64,000 bases of DNA from Lytechinus pictus (GCF_037042905.1 NC_087253.1:4283501-4347500), one strand, 5' to 3'. Positions 47,151-58,990 are shown, numbered from the stretch's first letter. Notes: a model not told the origin generated them from the letters alone. Made by a program: numbers and translations.

Positions 47151-47889
47151 TAATTCGTTAATAATCGATGTCAGTTTGATAAGGGTTATTCTGTTCTTTA
47201 TTTCAACCACTTCAGTTGATTAACTGTACATGATATACCCAGTTATGTACATAGTGTCATCTATATACATCATACACATCATCTGTGTTGTTATTTTTTA
47301 ATCATATTTCTTTGTGAATAAACATTTTTATAATTGCGATCATGGATTTCTATAATTTTATGTGTTTAGCTGGTATATTTAAGTTTGTCTTGATATTAGC
47401 TTATGTTGCGGGCAGTCATCATTTTATTTACAAGTATGTGTTAATATTAAGAGTATGGGACATATTAGAATGAAAGTAAATTGCTAAAAAACGAAATACA
47501 CGAAGTTTAATAATGGTGATTAAGATATATCACTCCGTAAATGTCTCCGGTAATTCCTCTTATCATCACACATGTAGATAGTTTGGTAAATTTGTCTACA
47601 CGGAAATAACTCCTTTAACAGAACTTTCTTTTCATTTTTTTTCAACAATTCTCTCTCTTTATCATTTTCTCTATATCCAAGTAGAGGAAACTCTTATATA
47701 CTAATCCTTCTTTAGAAAAACAAATCACATCAAAATGATGTGGTATATGAGAACTGTAATTGAAATGAAAAAAAGCATCTTGATCTCGAAAACACAAGCT
47801 TGTTCTCCCACCAGAATATGTAGTTATTGTACGATGAATTGTTTTAGAGTTAGTGAAAGATGTATATCAAATTATTATTGTTATTATTA
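47151..47889. other. Intergenic, nothing recognised
   Basis: AT-rich. An AATAAA at 47317-47322 is a possible distal poly(A) signal. No coding evidence. Confidence 0.45.
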
Positions 47890-48062
47890 CACTGCAAAAT
47901 CATTGGTGTTAATTTAACACCAGCCTGACACCCATATCGGAATACACCATGGAAGTGTTGACAGAGCACCAGTCTAGAATCAAACCAATGCTGATTTAAC
48001 ACTGGTGTTTTCCTATATAGATACCGGGTTGGTGTTAGATTAACACCGGTATTTTTGCGGTG
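47890..48062. mobile_element. TA-flanked MITE, CACTGCAAAA ends
   Basis: TA|CACTGCAAAATC on the left and ATTTTTGCGGTG|TA on the right. GGTGTTAATTTAACACC forms a perfect palindrome near the left end, and GGTGTTAGATTAACACC one near the right. About 173 bp; the best-preserved member of this family in the window. Confidence 0.85.
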
Positions 48063-49945
48063 TACTGTTCAAATATGTTTTTGTGTTGGAACTCCAAGTG
48101 TGCCATTATCATCTCTTCATTTTATCCTTCTGTAAATATTTCTTATTTCATTTATCTTGAGAGGTGTTGTGTGAAGTATTACGGGTTAAAATATGTTATA
48201 CTGTGGGTTACATGGGCAAGGGTGCTATGACCGTGTCATATTAAGGGTGCGTCTATACTCACATTTTGAATGGGTCAGAACCTGGCAAGGGTATGTCTAT
48301 ACTTTACCTTTTCATGCATTAAAACTGAGTTTCAAAGCACTCATTCTGCCTCTGAAAAAAGTAAGTATGAACACAGCCTCAGAGTGTTCTTAAGAATGAA
48401 CTTGCTCTTTTAAAGTATTTTCATTATTTGTAATACCCTGGTAAATGCCATCGTAAATTGTACAATGAAGGGGAAAAAGGGTTTGATCGATTTACCTGGG
48501 AGTAAAAACAAACCATTATGTTTGAAATTTGGATAGAATTATGAATATTCATGAGCAGTCACATGACTTAGGCTTGCATAAAAGCAGCCATCTTGGATCG
48601 ATGTAATACAGTGCTACAATTGAGACCCACCTACATGTACTTAATGAAATGATAATCATGTCCGTAAATGGACATTATTTTAGGTTTGCTTAAAGTATAA
48701 GCACAAAGGTTATGACAAAAAAAAATGATGTGTTTATGAATGCTTTGTAATTAAGTATTCTATTTTCTTCAAACGATACCCTAATTATCCTCTTACATGT
48801 ACAGTATAGCACAATCATGGTCTTGCAAAAAAACAAAAATAACTAATTGTGCATTCATCATCTGAAATAATTGCATGTCAAATTTTCATTTCTACAAATC
48901 ATGGCATGTGTTAATGTCACGAGATGAAAAAAAAGGACATTTGGAGCGTTATGTCATGAAATTGTTAATTTCATTTTCAAATGCACTTTTTAATTTTATC
49001 TCATTTTGCATTTTCCCTTCAAATGTAAACAAATTATACAATATCGGTGCTCAAACCTACATGTACACCAAAAAAAAATGAAACCGGATATTGATAGAGT
49101 GAATTTGGTGTAAATGTTCCATTTGAATAAAGGTTCGAGTAAACGAATATGTTCATGTTTATGGAGATGTGTAATAAATGTATGGGGTGCTAATAAAGCT
49201 GCTTGTTTAACTTCAATTATGAATTATTTTATTTGTATTGCCAAAATTAGTTTTTTAAGTGTTTAAATAGAAGGAAATAACATAGCAGCATTTTATGAGG
49301 GTGCTCTGACATATCGCCAATCACTCTGTAACTCAGGATTGAGGTTACAAAAATATATAAAATGAGTATTACAGCGCATGATCATAACAAACCATACATT
49401 ATCTGATGTTAGACTGTCAACGACGGAGGGTGGCGGAGTCACAGGTTTGGTTTTCCAATAGGTAATCATATACGTTGCTATGTTGGGCAAACACCTAGCC
49501 AAACAAAACCTATTACCTCTATGAAATCACATTTGATTCCTGTGAATCTGTGAAAGATTTATGATACATGCTATGACCGCCAATCACCCTCTCGATACCA
49601 CCAAGCTGTACTGTAATACCTATATGTAAGCTTACCTAACCTTATATTTTGTTTTTATCATATTATGTCTCTTTAATAGTATCATTTGTGAATATTTTTG
49701 TTTACTTTTATTTGCTCCCCCTGAAGAGAACGACAATGATCTAATGTACCTGTTACCTGTAGACTGGTTGTATTTGTGCTGCCATAGGCTATTATGTATT
49801 CTTCTCTACGAAATGGGAGGAAAAAAAAAATAATGGAAAAAAAATGACATTGAAAAAAAATGAATAAAATTGACAGAGTATGGAAAATGTTGGAGTGTGA
49901 AACTTGTGTTTTATCTTGGTTTTTGACGAGTGTGTCTTGTATGAG
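48063..49945. other. Intergenic, nothing recognised
   Basis: AT-rich with A-runs near 49815-49860. The frames at 48193-48393, 48875-49081 and 49293-49502 have no domain. Confidence 0.45.
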
Positions 49946-50608
49946 TTCTTAAGATAAGGCTTTATTCTGAAGATAAGGCTTTGTTCTTACGATAAGGCTT
50001 CGTTCTTGAGAAAAGGCCTCATTCTTAATGTGAGTTTCATCTGGGTTTTTGATGATTGTGTCTTGTATGAGTTCCTAAGTGGAGGCTTTATTATTAAGAT
50101 AAGGTATCATTCTTAAGATAAGACTTCATTCTTAAGTTAATTAATTCTTAAGATTAGGTATCATCTTAAGATAAGGTATAATTCTTAATTCTTAAGATAA
50201 GGCTTCATTCTTAAGATAAGGTATCATATTTAAGATAAGGCGTCATTCTTAAGATAAGGCTTCATTTTTAAGATAAAACTTTGTTCTTAAGATAAGACGT
50301 TCATAAGATATGGCTTCATTCTTAAAATAGGTCTTCGTTCTTAAGATAAGGTATCATTCTTAAGACTACATTCTTAAGTTAATTCTTAAGATAAGGCTTC
50401 ATTCTTAAAATAGGGCTTCGTTCTTAAGATAAGGTATCATTTTTAAAAGAAGGTATTAAGATAAGGCTTCGGTTTTTTTTACAAGACTTCGTTCTTAAGA
50501 TAAGACGTTCATAAGATATGGCTTCATTCTTATAATAGGGCTTCGTTCTCAATATAAGGTATAATTCTTAAGATAAGGTATCATTCTTAAGATAAGACTT
50601 CATTCTTT
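49946..50608. repeat. About 19-bp minisatellite, ATTCTTAAGATAAGGCTTC
   Basis: Imperfect repeats of ATTCTTAAGATAAGGCTTC with TATC, ACTTC and GTTC variants across about 660 bp. TTCTTAAGAT contains the TCTTAAGA palindrome, so the array is dense in short dyads. Heavy drift and deletions indicate age. Confidence 0.9.
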
Positions 50609-50884
50609 AGGGTCACCCTTTCTTATGCTACATGACAATCACAATGTAGCTGACTTAGCAACATGGGACTAGTGCGACAGAAGATGATGTGTGCATAATG
50701 AGCCCAAAATTTTGAGGGGGCCATGACAGGGCGTATGAGGCAAAATTTCTGAAAAGTTGTGAGAGAGCAAATTGGGTGAGCAACATTTTTACCTCTGTAA
50801 TGCATAAAATATAATCTAACATAATATTCAGAAAAGAATATTATAATTCATCCTTTTCTTATCATTTTCTTGTTTTTCTTAGTG

Positions 50885-50916
<32 letters not shown>

Positions 50917-51024
50917 GGGGGGGGGTCCATGGCCCCCAAGCGCCCCATCTGATTGCTAGTGAGTATTTGTATCCCCCCAAAAGGAAATGTGACATAGGAA
51001 ATGACACTATGTCATATGAACACA
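50609..51024. other. Intergenic; long T-run then G-run
   Basis: About 29 T (50888-50916) followed by 9 G. The run may be partly a sequencing or assembly artefact. No gene. Confidence 0.6.
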
Positions 51025-51488
51025 TAATCATATATGACTGTAAAGAGCATCTTCTCCCAAATAATTTGATACCATATGAATGAGGTATGTTTTCACGCTT
51101 GGATAATCATTAGGTATTCTTTGCAGTGATGAAAAATTTTGATTTGTGCCAAAGTAAGGCATGACTGCAATGAACGAATCCAGATGTTAATGATGTCATA
51201 ATCCTACATGAATTAGTAAACATGTTTGCAATTGTGTTTATTAAAGAGTTATAATGTAAATAATGGAAAAGATATTTTGAAACATATTTTAATGCAACCC
51301 TTGTAGGATTATGACATCATTGACATCTGGATTCATTCATTGCAGTCATGCCTTACTTAGGCGCAAGTCAAGATTTACATCACTGCACAGAATACCTCCT
51401 GATCATCCATGCGTTAACACATACTACATAAATATGGTATCAAATTATTTGGGAGAACATACTCTTTCAGGCATGTGTTCATGACATA
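51025..51488. repeat. Large inverted repeat, arms about 190 bp
   Basis: The left arm from ATGTCATATGAACACAT through CCCAAATAATTTGATACCAT and AAGGCATGACTGCAATGAA to ATGATGTCATAATCCTACA is matched by a right arm starting TGTAGGATTATGACATCAT and ending ATGGTATCAAATTATTTGGG ... ATGTGTTCATGACAT. The loop is about 95 bp. The arms differ at scattered bases. Likely a fold-back transposon; no coding capacity. Confidence 0.85.
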
Positions 51489-51686
51489 TTTTTCTTTTTA
51501 ATTGGGGATTTATGAGGTGTGATTTTTTTTACCTCACACGGTAGTAGGAAATAAACAATGTCAAAAGTGAAAGTTAAATGATCTATCTGGAGATTCTTTA
51601 AAATTATAAGTAAAATGAAATTTGCATTATATAATATGCCTAAAATACTTGTTAATTAGAGAGCGGAGTGAATGAGCAGAGCTTTT

Positions 51687-51997
51687 GGCCCGTATTCTGA
51701 AGTCAGGATTAACTTAAACTCAGGTTTAAAGTTGTAGTTTAAGTATGGGAAGCCAAAAGTATCAAAATTTTTATTAAGTTGTATGTTTCTTGTGTTTACT
51801 GTGCTCTTTCCTGATTCATCGATGGTGAAGACAATCATCTATTTATACTTCCTAGACAATCATGAATGATTTGAGAGCCAAGTAAGCTGAAGTATGATAT
51901 CTCTACTGTTAGTGATTTATGTAACAATTGGCTATCCATACTTAAACCACAACTTTAAACCTGAGTTTAAGTTAAACCTGCTATCAGAATACGAGCC
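51687..51997. mobile_element. Harbinger-family MITE (opposite orientation)
   Basis: Left end GGCCCGTATTCTGAAGTCAG, right end CTATCAGAATACGAGCC. Flanks TTT and ATT agree at two of three positions. The interior matches 32061-32380 when reversed (TTTTGGC... and CTTCACCAT.GATGAATCAG). The open frame at 51656-51838 minus crosses the boundary and is not a gene. Confidence 0.8.
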
Positions 51998-52217
51998 ATT
52001 GTGTTTTGAGAATGGGAAGTTAATTAAATGGCATTTTTAATGATGAATGCATATGACCTTTTCAATGATGCCAGTTGTTTGAAGATCAAAAAATGATGAT
52101 ATTTAAATTCTGATGGATTATGGTGGATCGGGGGGGGGGGGGGGTTCAGAGGGGTTCACTGGATCTCCCGGGGAGCGTTTTATCAAGGTTTTAGTCTGAC
52201 AAGTTGTCAGTTATGAC
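51998..52217. other. Intergenic; G-run
   Basis: G-run at about 52130-52144. No other feature. Confidence 0.5.
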
Positions 52218-52435
52218 CACTGGCGGATCCAAGGGGCGGGGGCAAAGCCTGCCCGTGCCCCCCCCCCCCCCTTTGAGAGGCACAATTCAAATTTGTAATG
52301 TAAAAATACCGTTGAAACAGAACTGTACGTGCCCCTTCCCTTTTGAAAGTGATGACCTCTTTTTTTTTCTTTGGCTTGTCAAATTTTTCCTCGGAAAAAT
52401 GTGCCCCCCTTTTGGAAATACTGGATCCGCCCCTG
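52218..52435. mobile_element. hAT MITE, CACTGGCGGATCC ends
   Basis: Left CACTGGCGGATCCAAGGGG, right CTGGATCCGCCCCTG. Flanking 8-mers GTTATGAC (52210-52217) and GATATGAC (52436-52443) agree at 7 of 8 positions. Interior C-run at about 52258-52271. Same family as 17288-17547. Confidence 0.8.
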
Positions 52436-52546
52436 GATATGACAGCTTTCATTGATTTTGATGAACTCAAAAGTGCAGTTCCTTTCGTAGTATTGGATAA
52501 AACATCATCCTTTGGCATCCCCAGGTTCCTGTTTCAATTCTGTAAT

Positions 52547-52720
52547 CAGGGGCGGATCCAGGATTTTCCAAAGGAGGGGGGCACATGCATTTCCCCCCAG
52601 GAAAATTTGACAAGCAAAAAAAAAGAAAAAAAAAAGAAAAAGGTCCTCACTTTCAAACGGAAGGGGGTGGGGGGGGGGGGGGGCGTCAAGGGCTGACTGT
52701 GCCCCCTGGATCAGCCTTTG
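52547..52720. mobile_element. hAT MITE, degenerate copy
   Basis: Left CAGGGGCGGATCCAGGATTT, right CCCCTGGATCAGCCTTTG. No matching 8-bp flanks, so the right boundary is uncertain or damaged. Interior A-rich and G-rich runs (52617-52685). Confidence 0.65.
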
Positions 52721-53442
52721 ATAATAACAATTGTAACTAGTTCAAAGCTACTTAAATAATTCAATTTGATTTGCTGATTGTAAACTTGTTATAGAAACTC
52801 TGCATTTGTTAACAAGCCTTTATCAAACAGGGAGTTTTACAGAGTATACCATGGATTATGAATTTATGATTTAATTATATTCTCAGAACGTCATTGATAT
52901 TTTACTGGATTATATCAACATTTTAATTATCTAAATTATGACAAAGTAATAATCATTAAAATATGTCGTAAATATACTATATGGATTATAACAATAGCAA
53001 TCACAGATGATATTGATATTTCTACAATAATACTTCCAGATTATATAGCAAAAGGGTGAAAAGCCAATAATTTTATGGGAGTGAAAATAGACATATTTAT
53101 AGAAAAATCACAATCTAATTTTTGTTAAATAATTTTTCTTATTTTCATTTTAGGGGAAGCGAGTTTGCAACCACCGTACCGTAAAAGTTTGTGACCAATC
53201 AAATCTCATCCTTTTGAAATATGCAAATATCTAAAGCCGCTGTATTTCAAAATACTGAACAACAGCTGACATTTAACGGCGTAATTCTGCTTTCTAAATC
53301 GAATTTAATCATTGATGCCAAGTGGTATGTTATTCCTTAGAATTTATTGTATGACATTCTGAAGTTGATTTTTGCTTGTAATATTCATATGTAAAATCTA
53401 AGGTGTGTTTTCTTATGACATGTTCGTCGCGATTTTTGTCAG
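52721..53442. other. Intergenic, nothing recognised
   Basis: 52745-52835 is a diverged copy of the AAGCTACT.AAA...TTTGATTTGCTGATTGTAAA repeat also seen at 15525. The rest is AT-rich. Confidence 0.45.
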
Positions 53443-53955
53443 TCGCTCGCGCCAGCACAGCCGTCAGGCCTGCGCCTGCCGACGACCGAAGGGGCAGCTA
53501 TCCGGCACGGCCCGGAGCTCAGGACTCGTCCTAACCCAGAGAGCTCCCGCCCGCGCAGCGGGCGGGAGCCCAGAAGCTTACCGTGTATTTTACCATTGTC
53601 ACCGGACAAGGGTGATTTATGGTCTAAATATTTCTCCAAATGAATTGTGAAAACAGAAAGTATACAATTATCACGATTATATGGATGAAGGTCTAACGAG
53701 TGGCAGATTCCTGACATCTGGGCACAGTCTGGAACCTCAAAAAAACGAAAAGTTCTCTCCTTCTACCCCGTCTCGATCGGCCATTTTTGTTAAAAATCGT
53801 AACAAAATGGCCGATCGAGACTGGGCGGGAGCTCTCTGGGTTAGACTCGTCCGTGTTAATAGTCAAACATAGACAGCTGGCAGCCGTCTGTTTCGAGGAG
53901 TTTTTTAAATTTAACATTTAAAAAAAAAAATTTCTCCTCATACACAGACGGCTCG
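53443..53955. repeat. Composite inverted-repeat unit (copy 1)
   Basis: Nested hairpins: GCTCCCGCCCGC/GCGGGCGGGAGC (53546-53571); CTAACCCAGAGAGCTCCCGC (53531-53550) pairing with GCGGGAGCTCTCTGGGTTAG (53825-53844); GTCTCGATCGGCCATTTT (53769-53786) pairing with AAAATGGCCGATCGAGAC; and AGCCGTCTGT...GAGGAG pairing with CTCCTC...ACAGACGGCT (53882-53953). The middle (GTGAAAACAGAAA ... ATCACGATTATATG.ATGAAG) recurs at 55520-55920. Unclassified mobile element. Confidence 0.6.
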
Positions 53956-54652
53956 CTATCGTGCAATTTTTGTCTTTAATGAATCAAACTTTTGAAAATT
54001 AACGCAACCGAAATGCAAATTAATAATAATAATATTCCCTCTTGCCTCTTCTTGGCAATAATTGCCAAAAAACGGGGAAAATCAAGTTAAAAGGAACAAA
54101 AACAGTGACTTACCTCTGCTGTCGCGCAACTTCACTGCCCTGTTTTATCCGAACTTAATACACATAAACATATGGCCATTGAGTCCCCTGTGCTGCCTGT
54201 AGTACAGATCGCGCTAGAAGTACTAGAACTTCGGTCTCTGTATTTGGTGAGTGAAGCCAACGGAGTTCAGCTGAACAACCAACAACAGAGACCGAAGCTT
54301 TTGGTCTAAGTCAAACATAGATATAGTACTCTTCTTCTTTGGGCAGTAGAGCCAGAGGCGCTGGTCAGAAAATTGGGATTGTCCCAGTTTACAGGGACTG
54401 TCTCAGTTTTCAAAGATTTCTCCACACAAGAAATCTAGGAAAGTTCATTCACCTGTCAATAGGGTGTCTGGAGAAAAAAATTATTTTTCTTATTTCAAGA
54501 AAATATCACATTTTCTTTGTGAATTTGAAGAGAAATGACCTTCCTTCAGACTAACAGAAATGTAACATTTAAAAAAAAAATCCAATTATAGGCTGCAAAA
54601 AAGAAGAAAGAAATTAGGTCAATTTTCAGTATTTCTCTGCCATAAGCCCATA
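53956..54652. other. Repeat-rich flank of the Harbinger element
   Basis: CTTCGGTCTCTGT (about 54229) pairs with ACAGAGACCGAAG (about 54284). At 54341-54410, GGGCAGTAGAGC precedes CAGAGGCGCTGGTCAG and AAAATTGGGATTGTCCC; the inverted counterpart lies at 62295-62365 beyond the far end of the Harbinger. No gene. Confidence 0.5.
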
Positions 54653-54857
54653 GGCCCGTATTCTGAAGTCGGGTTTAACTTAAACCTCAGGTTTAAGTCC
54701 GGTCTAACTCCAGTCTAAATCTCACTTTAGACCGCGGGTTTAAGAATTCACTTTCTGAAGTCCGGTTTAACTTAAAACCTCGGTCTAAGTCGAGTCTAAC
54801 TTGCGCAAAATTTAGACTCCGCCTAGGGGTAGTTTAAACCATGGTTTAACTTTCAAA

Positions 54858-55122
54858 ATGGCTGATCTGCTAGCTGCCTTGCGACGGGGAGAGCAAATGC
54901 TCGAATGGAATCAAAGACAGATCGAAAGGCCATTGGTGGAAAGGAAAAACCCCTTTCATATTTATGAGAACAACGAATTTCTGCAGCGGTATCGCTTCAC
55001 GAAGCAAACTGCGTTACACATTATCGAGGAACTGACGCCAGCTTTGGAGAGACACACAAGTCGCACTAATGCGGTGCCAGAGCACCTTCAAGTTCTCACC
55101 GCCATGCGTTTTTACGCAGTTG
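54858..55122 (+). pseudogene. Harbinger transposase N-terminal exon
   Basis: ATG at 54858; donor GTAAGT at 55123. It encodes about 88 residues including NPFHIYENNEFLQRYRFTKQ, then TALHIIEELTPALE and LTAMRFYAVG. The pattern (..F..RYRFTK.T..HI...L.P.L ... VL.ALRF.A.G) is the N-terminal signature of HARBI1-like transposases, which continue with SFQ... in the next exon. That continuation was not found, so the gene is treated as broken. Confidence 0.75.
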
Positions 55123-55519
55123 GTAAGTCGATCAGCATTTACATTCTTTTGATCATTAGATCTAACATCGTTTATTTTCATAAACTTAGAATTATTGTAG
55201 AAAAGTGGTAGGCCTAGTTGAATCATCGCTCAAAATGACTCACCCTGCAGCGTAGCGCGCTCTGCATGTGATCGATAATCAGCTGTTCTGATCAGTTGAT
55301 CATCGATAATAGCATCCACGAGTTAGCCAAGTCAACCACGATGTTACGGGAACTGTCGAATCGAATGCCAAGCAAATAGCTGTACCTGTAACGTTAGTTG
55401 TAATTGTAAGTTTAAGTGTTAGAATTCTAAGTGGTGATGATGATGATAACGAAATTGAGCTTTTTGAGGTATGGCATGAAGTTTTGGTCTGCGTGCATGG
55501 CATTTATTTTGAATAAACC

Positions 55520-55920
55520 CAGGCCAGGGACAGGTTATCGTACGCACTGGTTTTCCTTCTCAGTGCACCGCTAGTGCCCGTACTACAATCCTTCTAACCA
55601 GCCAGGGGCCAGGCAGGGAGCTCCGGCCGGAGCCCAGTAGCCCACCGTGCATAAATACACATACTCACGGGACTAGGGTATGTGGTCACACCGTCACAAT
55701 AACTTGGAAAGAAAATTGTGAAAACAGAAATTATGCACTTACCACGATTATATGAATGAAGGTCTATCATCGTGTGTCAGCATCCTGACATCGAGGCACA
55801 GACTGGAACCTCTAAAAACCCTGAAAAATTGTCATGATGTACCTGACACCTCTCCTTTCATTTTCAAAATTCTTAACAAAATGGCTGATCGAATCTGGGG
55901 TAGAAATACGAGGAGAGGTA
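55520..55920. repeat. Composite repeat unit (copy 2), inside Harbinger
   Basis: Shares with 53443-53955 the order GAGCTCCGGCCGGAGCCCAG, then GTGAAAACAGAAATTATGCA, CCACGATTATATGAATGAAG, CTGACATC.AGGCACAGACTG and AACAAAATGGCTGATCGA. It lies between the two recognisable transposase exons, where the exon with the first catalytic Asp would be expected. Confidence 0.6.
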
Positions 55921-56219
55921 TCGCAACATTGATTTTTATGATTTTCAGCTGTATTTTCAAGGTTATTATTATTATGAAAGAATAGTTCCTTATTAAGTAC
56001 CCTAACTAAAACTGCAAAAAACCTGATTAGGGAACTCTTTATCAGTTTATGAGAAAATCCATTTTGAAATGTGTTGCAAAGTACATCCTGTATATGCATG
56101 ATTTAATATGCTTCTTATGAAGCACAAAGATTTGGAAGAATTTCACGGTCAAATGAATTTGAGTTCAAATATTTTATGTAGCTTAAAGTAGAACAAAAGC
56201 AGCGAAAAAATAGGTTCAC

Positions 56220-56530
56220 TGACAGATGGTATACTATATTATCACTTGGTCTAATCATCAGATGGGCTAACAACATTTGGGCTTAACCCACTTAGTCCAA
56301 TTTGCTTTTGGTCTAATGACCACTTGGTCTAATATCCAATTAGTCTAATCAACTCTAATGACCACTTGGTCTCATGGCCACTTGACCATGTGGTATTAGA
56401 CCATCCGATAATTCACCAAAAATACACGGGGGTGGCGGGTGAATTCGCCCTGGAAATGCCTAAAGTCGCCCTCGAATCACCCAAAATCATGTTTTCGGGG
56501 GCAACATAAAATCTTTATGTCGCCCCCAAA
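56220..56530. repeat. GGTCTAAT word array and GTCGCCC segment
   Basis: 56220-56410 repeats ACCACTTGGTCTAAT and close variants, like the element at 736-1162. 56430-56525 has paired GTCGCCC/GGGGGCA words around ATCATGTTTTCGGGGGCAAC. Non-coding insertions in the transposase intron. Confidence 0.6.
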
Positions 56531-56699
56531 ATAATTGCCCAGTGATAACAACTTAGCGGCCTACGAGCGCCATATAGGCCGTGGGCCGAACGATCAAAAG
56601 TGCTTTAGTTTTTAACTTTTGCTTCAGTTGACCCTGAGGTATTTTTGATATACTATGTGTTTCTAAGGGGCAATTTTATTTTCATTTCATTTTCTGTAG

Positions 56700-56848
56700 G
56701 CAGTATGCAATCACAATGGACTGCTAATCAACCTTGTTGCCAGGTGGCCAGGAGCAACTCATGATTCCAAAATATTCAGAGAATGCCAACTGAAAAAAAA
56801 TCTTGAACGAGAAAGTCATGAAGAAAAATGGCTTCTTGGCGACAGTGG
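56700..56848 (+). pseudogene. Harbinger transposase exon with second Asp region
   Basis: Acceptor TTTTCTGTAG ends at 56699; donor GTAAGT at 56849. It encodes AVCNHNGLLINLVARWPGAT, then HDSKIFRECQLKK and KWLLGDSG. VARWPG(A/S)THDS.IF and LLGDSG are hallmark motifs of the Harbinger DDE nuclease; THD carries the second catalytic Asp. The downstream exon with the catalytic Glu was not identified. No internal stops. Confidence 0.85.
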
Positions 56849-58990
56849 GTAAGTATTGAATTGTTTGCATAATATTAATACACATACTTTATTAACATGT
56901 CATCGTACAACAACAATTTATTTCGTTCCAGTTTTCACATATATGGCTATGGTTTGGCTCAGGGACCTCGAGAAGGATATTATTGATAAAGCTTTGGAAT
57001 TGCACCTAATAATTCCTCACCAAAGATTAAATAAGTTTGCAAAATTTCAAGGATTATAAATTTCCAAGAAGGTTGCAGCTAATCCAGTTCATAAATGTAG
57101 TAGTACACAAAAGGGAAATTATGTTGCAACCTTATTGGTTTAAATGGGTGGGGGTGGTACAGGGTACAAGCTGCAGAGAAAGTGAACCATTTTTGTAAAG
57201 TATTGTAACCTTGTAAAAATAAAAAGAGTGAATTACCTAGACCAAATTCAAAGCACCTTATCAAAATGTACTGTTGTCTTGTTTATTTAAAACCTTCTCA
57301 AGTATGGAAGAACCATGTTTTTTAACTGTTATGATGAAATCACAGGAAAGGTTAGCAATTGAACATTTTGTATTGCTTAAGGGTGTTAATTTCTAGTTTT
57401 ACCTTTATCTTATTTCTGGCTGTGATATCATGCATTAAAACAAAAAGTGTTATTTTATGGCCATTTACAAGTTAACATTTAGGTATGAAGTGCATAGTTC
57501 CATATTTCTATAAAGATTTTGGAAAACAGTGCGGGGGCTGAAAAATATGAAATGGCCATCTGGTACCGTTATGATTTTTTGCATGGTCAGCCCGCTAACT
57601 GTAAAAACCTTTCCGCTGACCCTGCAGTTAACATGCACCCCCCACCCCCCAATCCATTTAGCACTACTTGCTCATGTGTATGTACATACAAGCTACATTG
57701 TGAGGAATAATTTCACTTTTTAAGTTTCTCAGCCAGAGCATATGCCATTTACTATTGTTTGTATTTTTATTAACATAATAAAAACTTGAACCCTTCATTT
57801 ACCCCCTTCTATATGAAACCTGGTAATCAAAAGATGTTTTATTTCCTGTTTTTAGACATGTACACATACATGTGAGAAGAAATACCAGATTATGGCAAAT
57901 ATTTTAATTAGTTATTTCAATACTATTTTTCCTTCAGGTGGAGGCTACAACCAAACTTTTCAGACAGACATGAGATACAAAGTTACACAAGTATAAATGG
58001 TTGAAGGTTTAGGAGAGCCAGACAAGAAGGCAGGAAATGTGATGTCACTTGTAAGTTAAAACACTCTTAATTATGACTGCCTCACTTTGGCGAAGAAAGT
58101 AAAGTCACATTAAAAAAAAAAATTACTGGTACTGCTCTCTTCTTTATTTGGCCTACTTAAATATTTGAAAACAATGACATCTATAAGTGCTTAGATGCTT
58201 AATGGATTAATGGTGATATTTCTTGGACAGTTGTAAAACAACCAATATCAATCAATGCTAGATGGTGTGACTTGCTTTCTATTGCCAAAGTAGTAAATGA
58301 ATGTTCCATTGTTCTGCATTCCTATTAGACCCCCCCCCCCCCGTCCCATCACCATCTGCTTTGTCTGGGAGTAACACTGGAAGATTACCCCCCCCAAAAA
58401 AAAAAAAAAAAAAAAAAAATCTCTTGTAGGCCTGTATAAATGTAATGCCTACAAAAGCAGTCATGAAACCTCACTAATTCAAATTTGATCTTGGTAGGGG
58501 GGGGGGGGGTGCCTAAGGATCTTGCCTGTTGATTGTGCACTCGCTTCAGAAATCATGCTGCTGTTCCTGATGTTTTTTTTTATTTTTATTTAATATGATA
58601 ACATGACTCTTGCATGAAATCAGCATTTGGCTCAAGAAATAAAGACCAAATGTGATAATTTTGGATTTTGACTCCCTTTCTTTTGTAAACCAATGAGAAA
58701 ATCCCAAGTCATTTAAATCAATTGTGTATAAAAAAGAGGAAATTTTAATCATTTTCTTATGCATTTGTTTGTTATTAACTTTTTTATTTTCATTGTTTAA
58801 TAAGGCTTTGGTGACAATATTTTAACCACTTAGAACTTAAAGTTCTTATTTCAAACATTAGAAATAAAAAATGTAAGTTTTAACAATGATAATTAAATTA
58901 AGAATAAATGACTGATATCAATAATGATGGAAATTGATATCTTTATTAATAAAATATCACATGCTCTATACATTAAATCCATTTCAGTTA
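56849..58990. other. Harbinger interior, no exon recognised
   Basis: Holds a repeat related to 1190-1330 (57527-57625), a (C)n/(A)n pair near 58330-58418 and AT-rich DNA. A short open segment after CTTCAG at 57948 does not resemble the expected GDSGYPL continuation. Confidence 0.4.

Noticed and set aside
52207-52696. ORFs of 103 and 117 codons
   Set aside because: Cross hAT MITE boundaries with homopolymer-encoded Gly and Lys runs.
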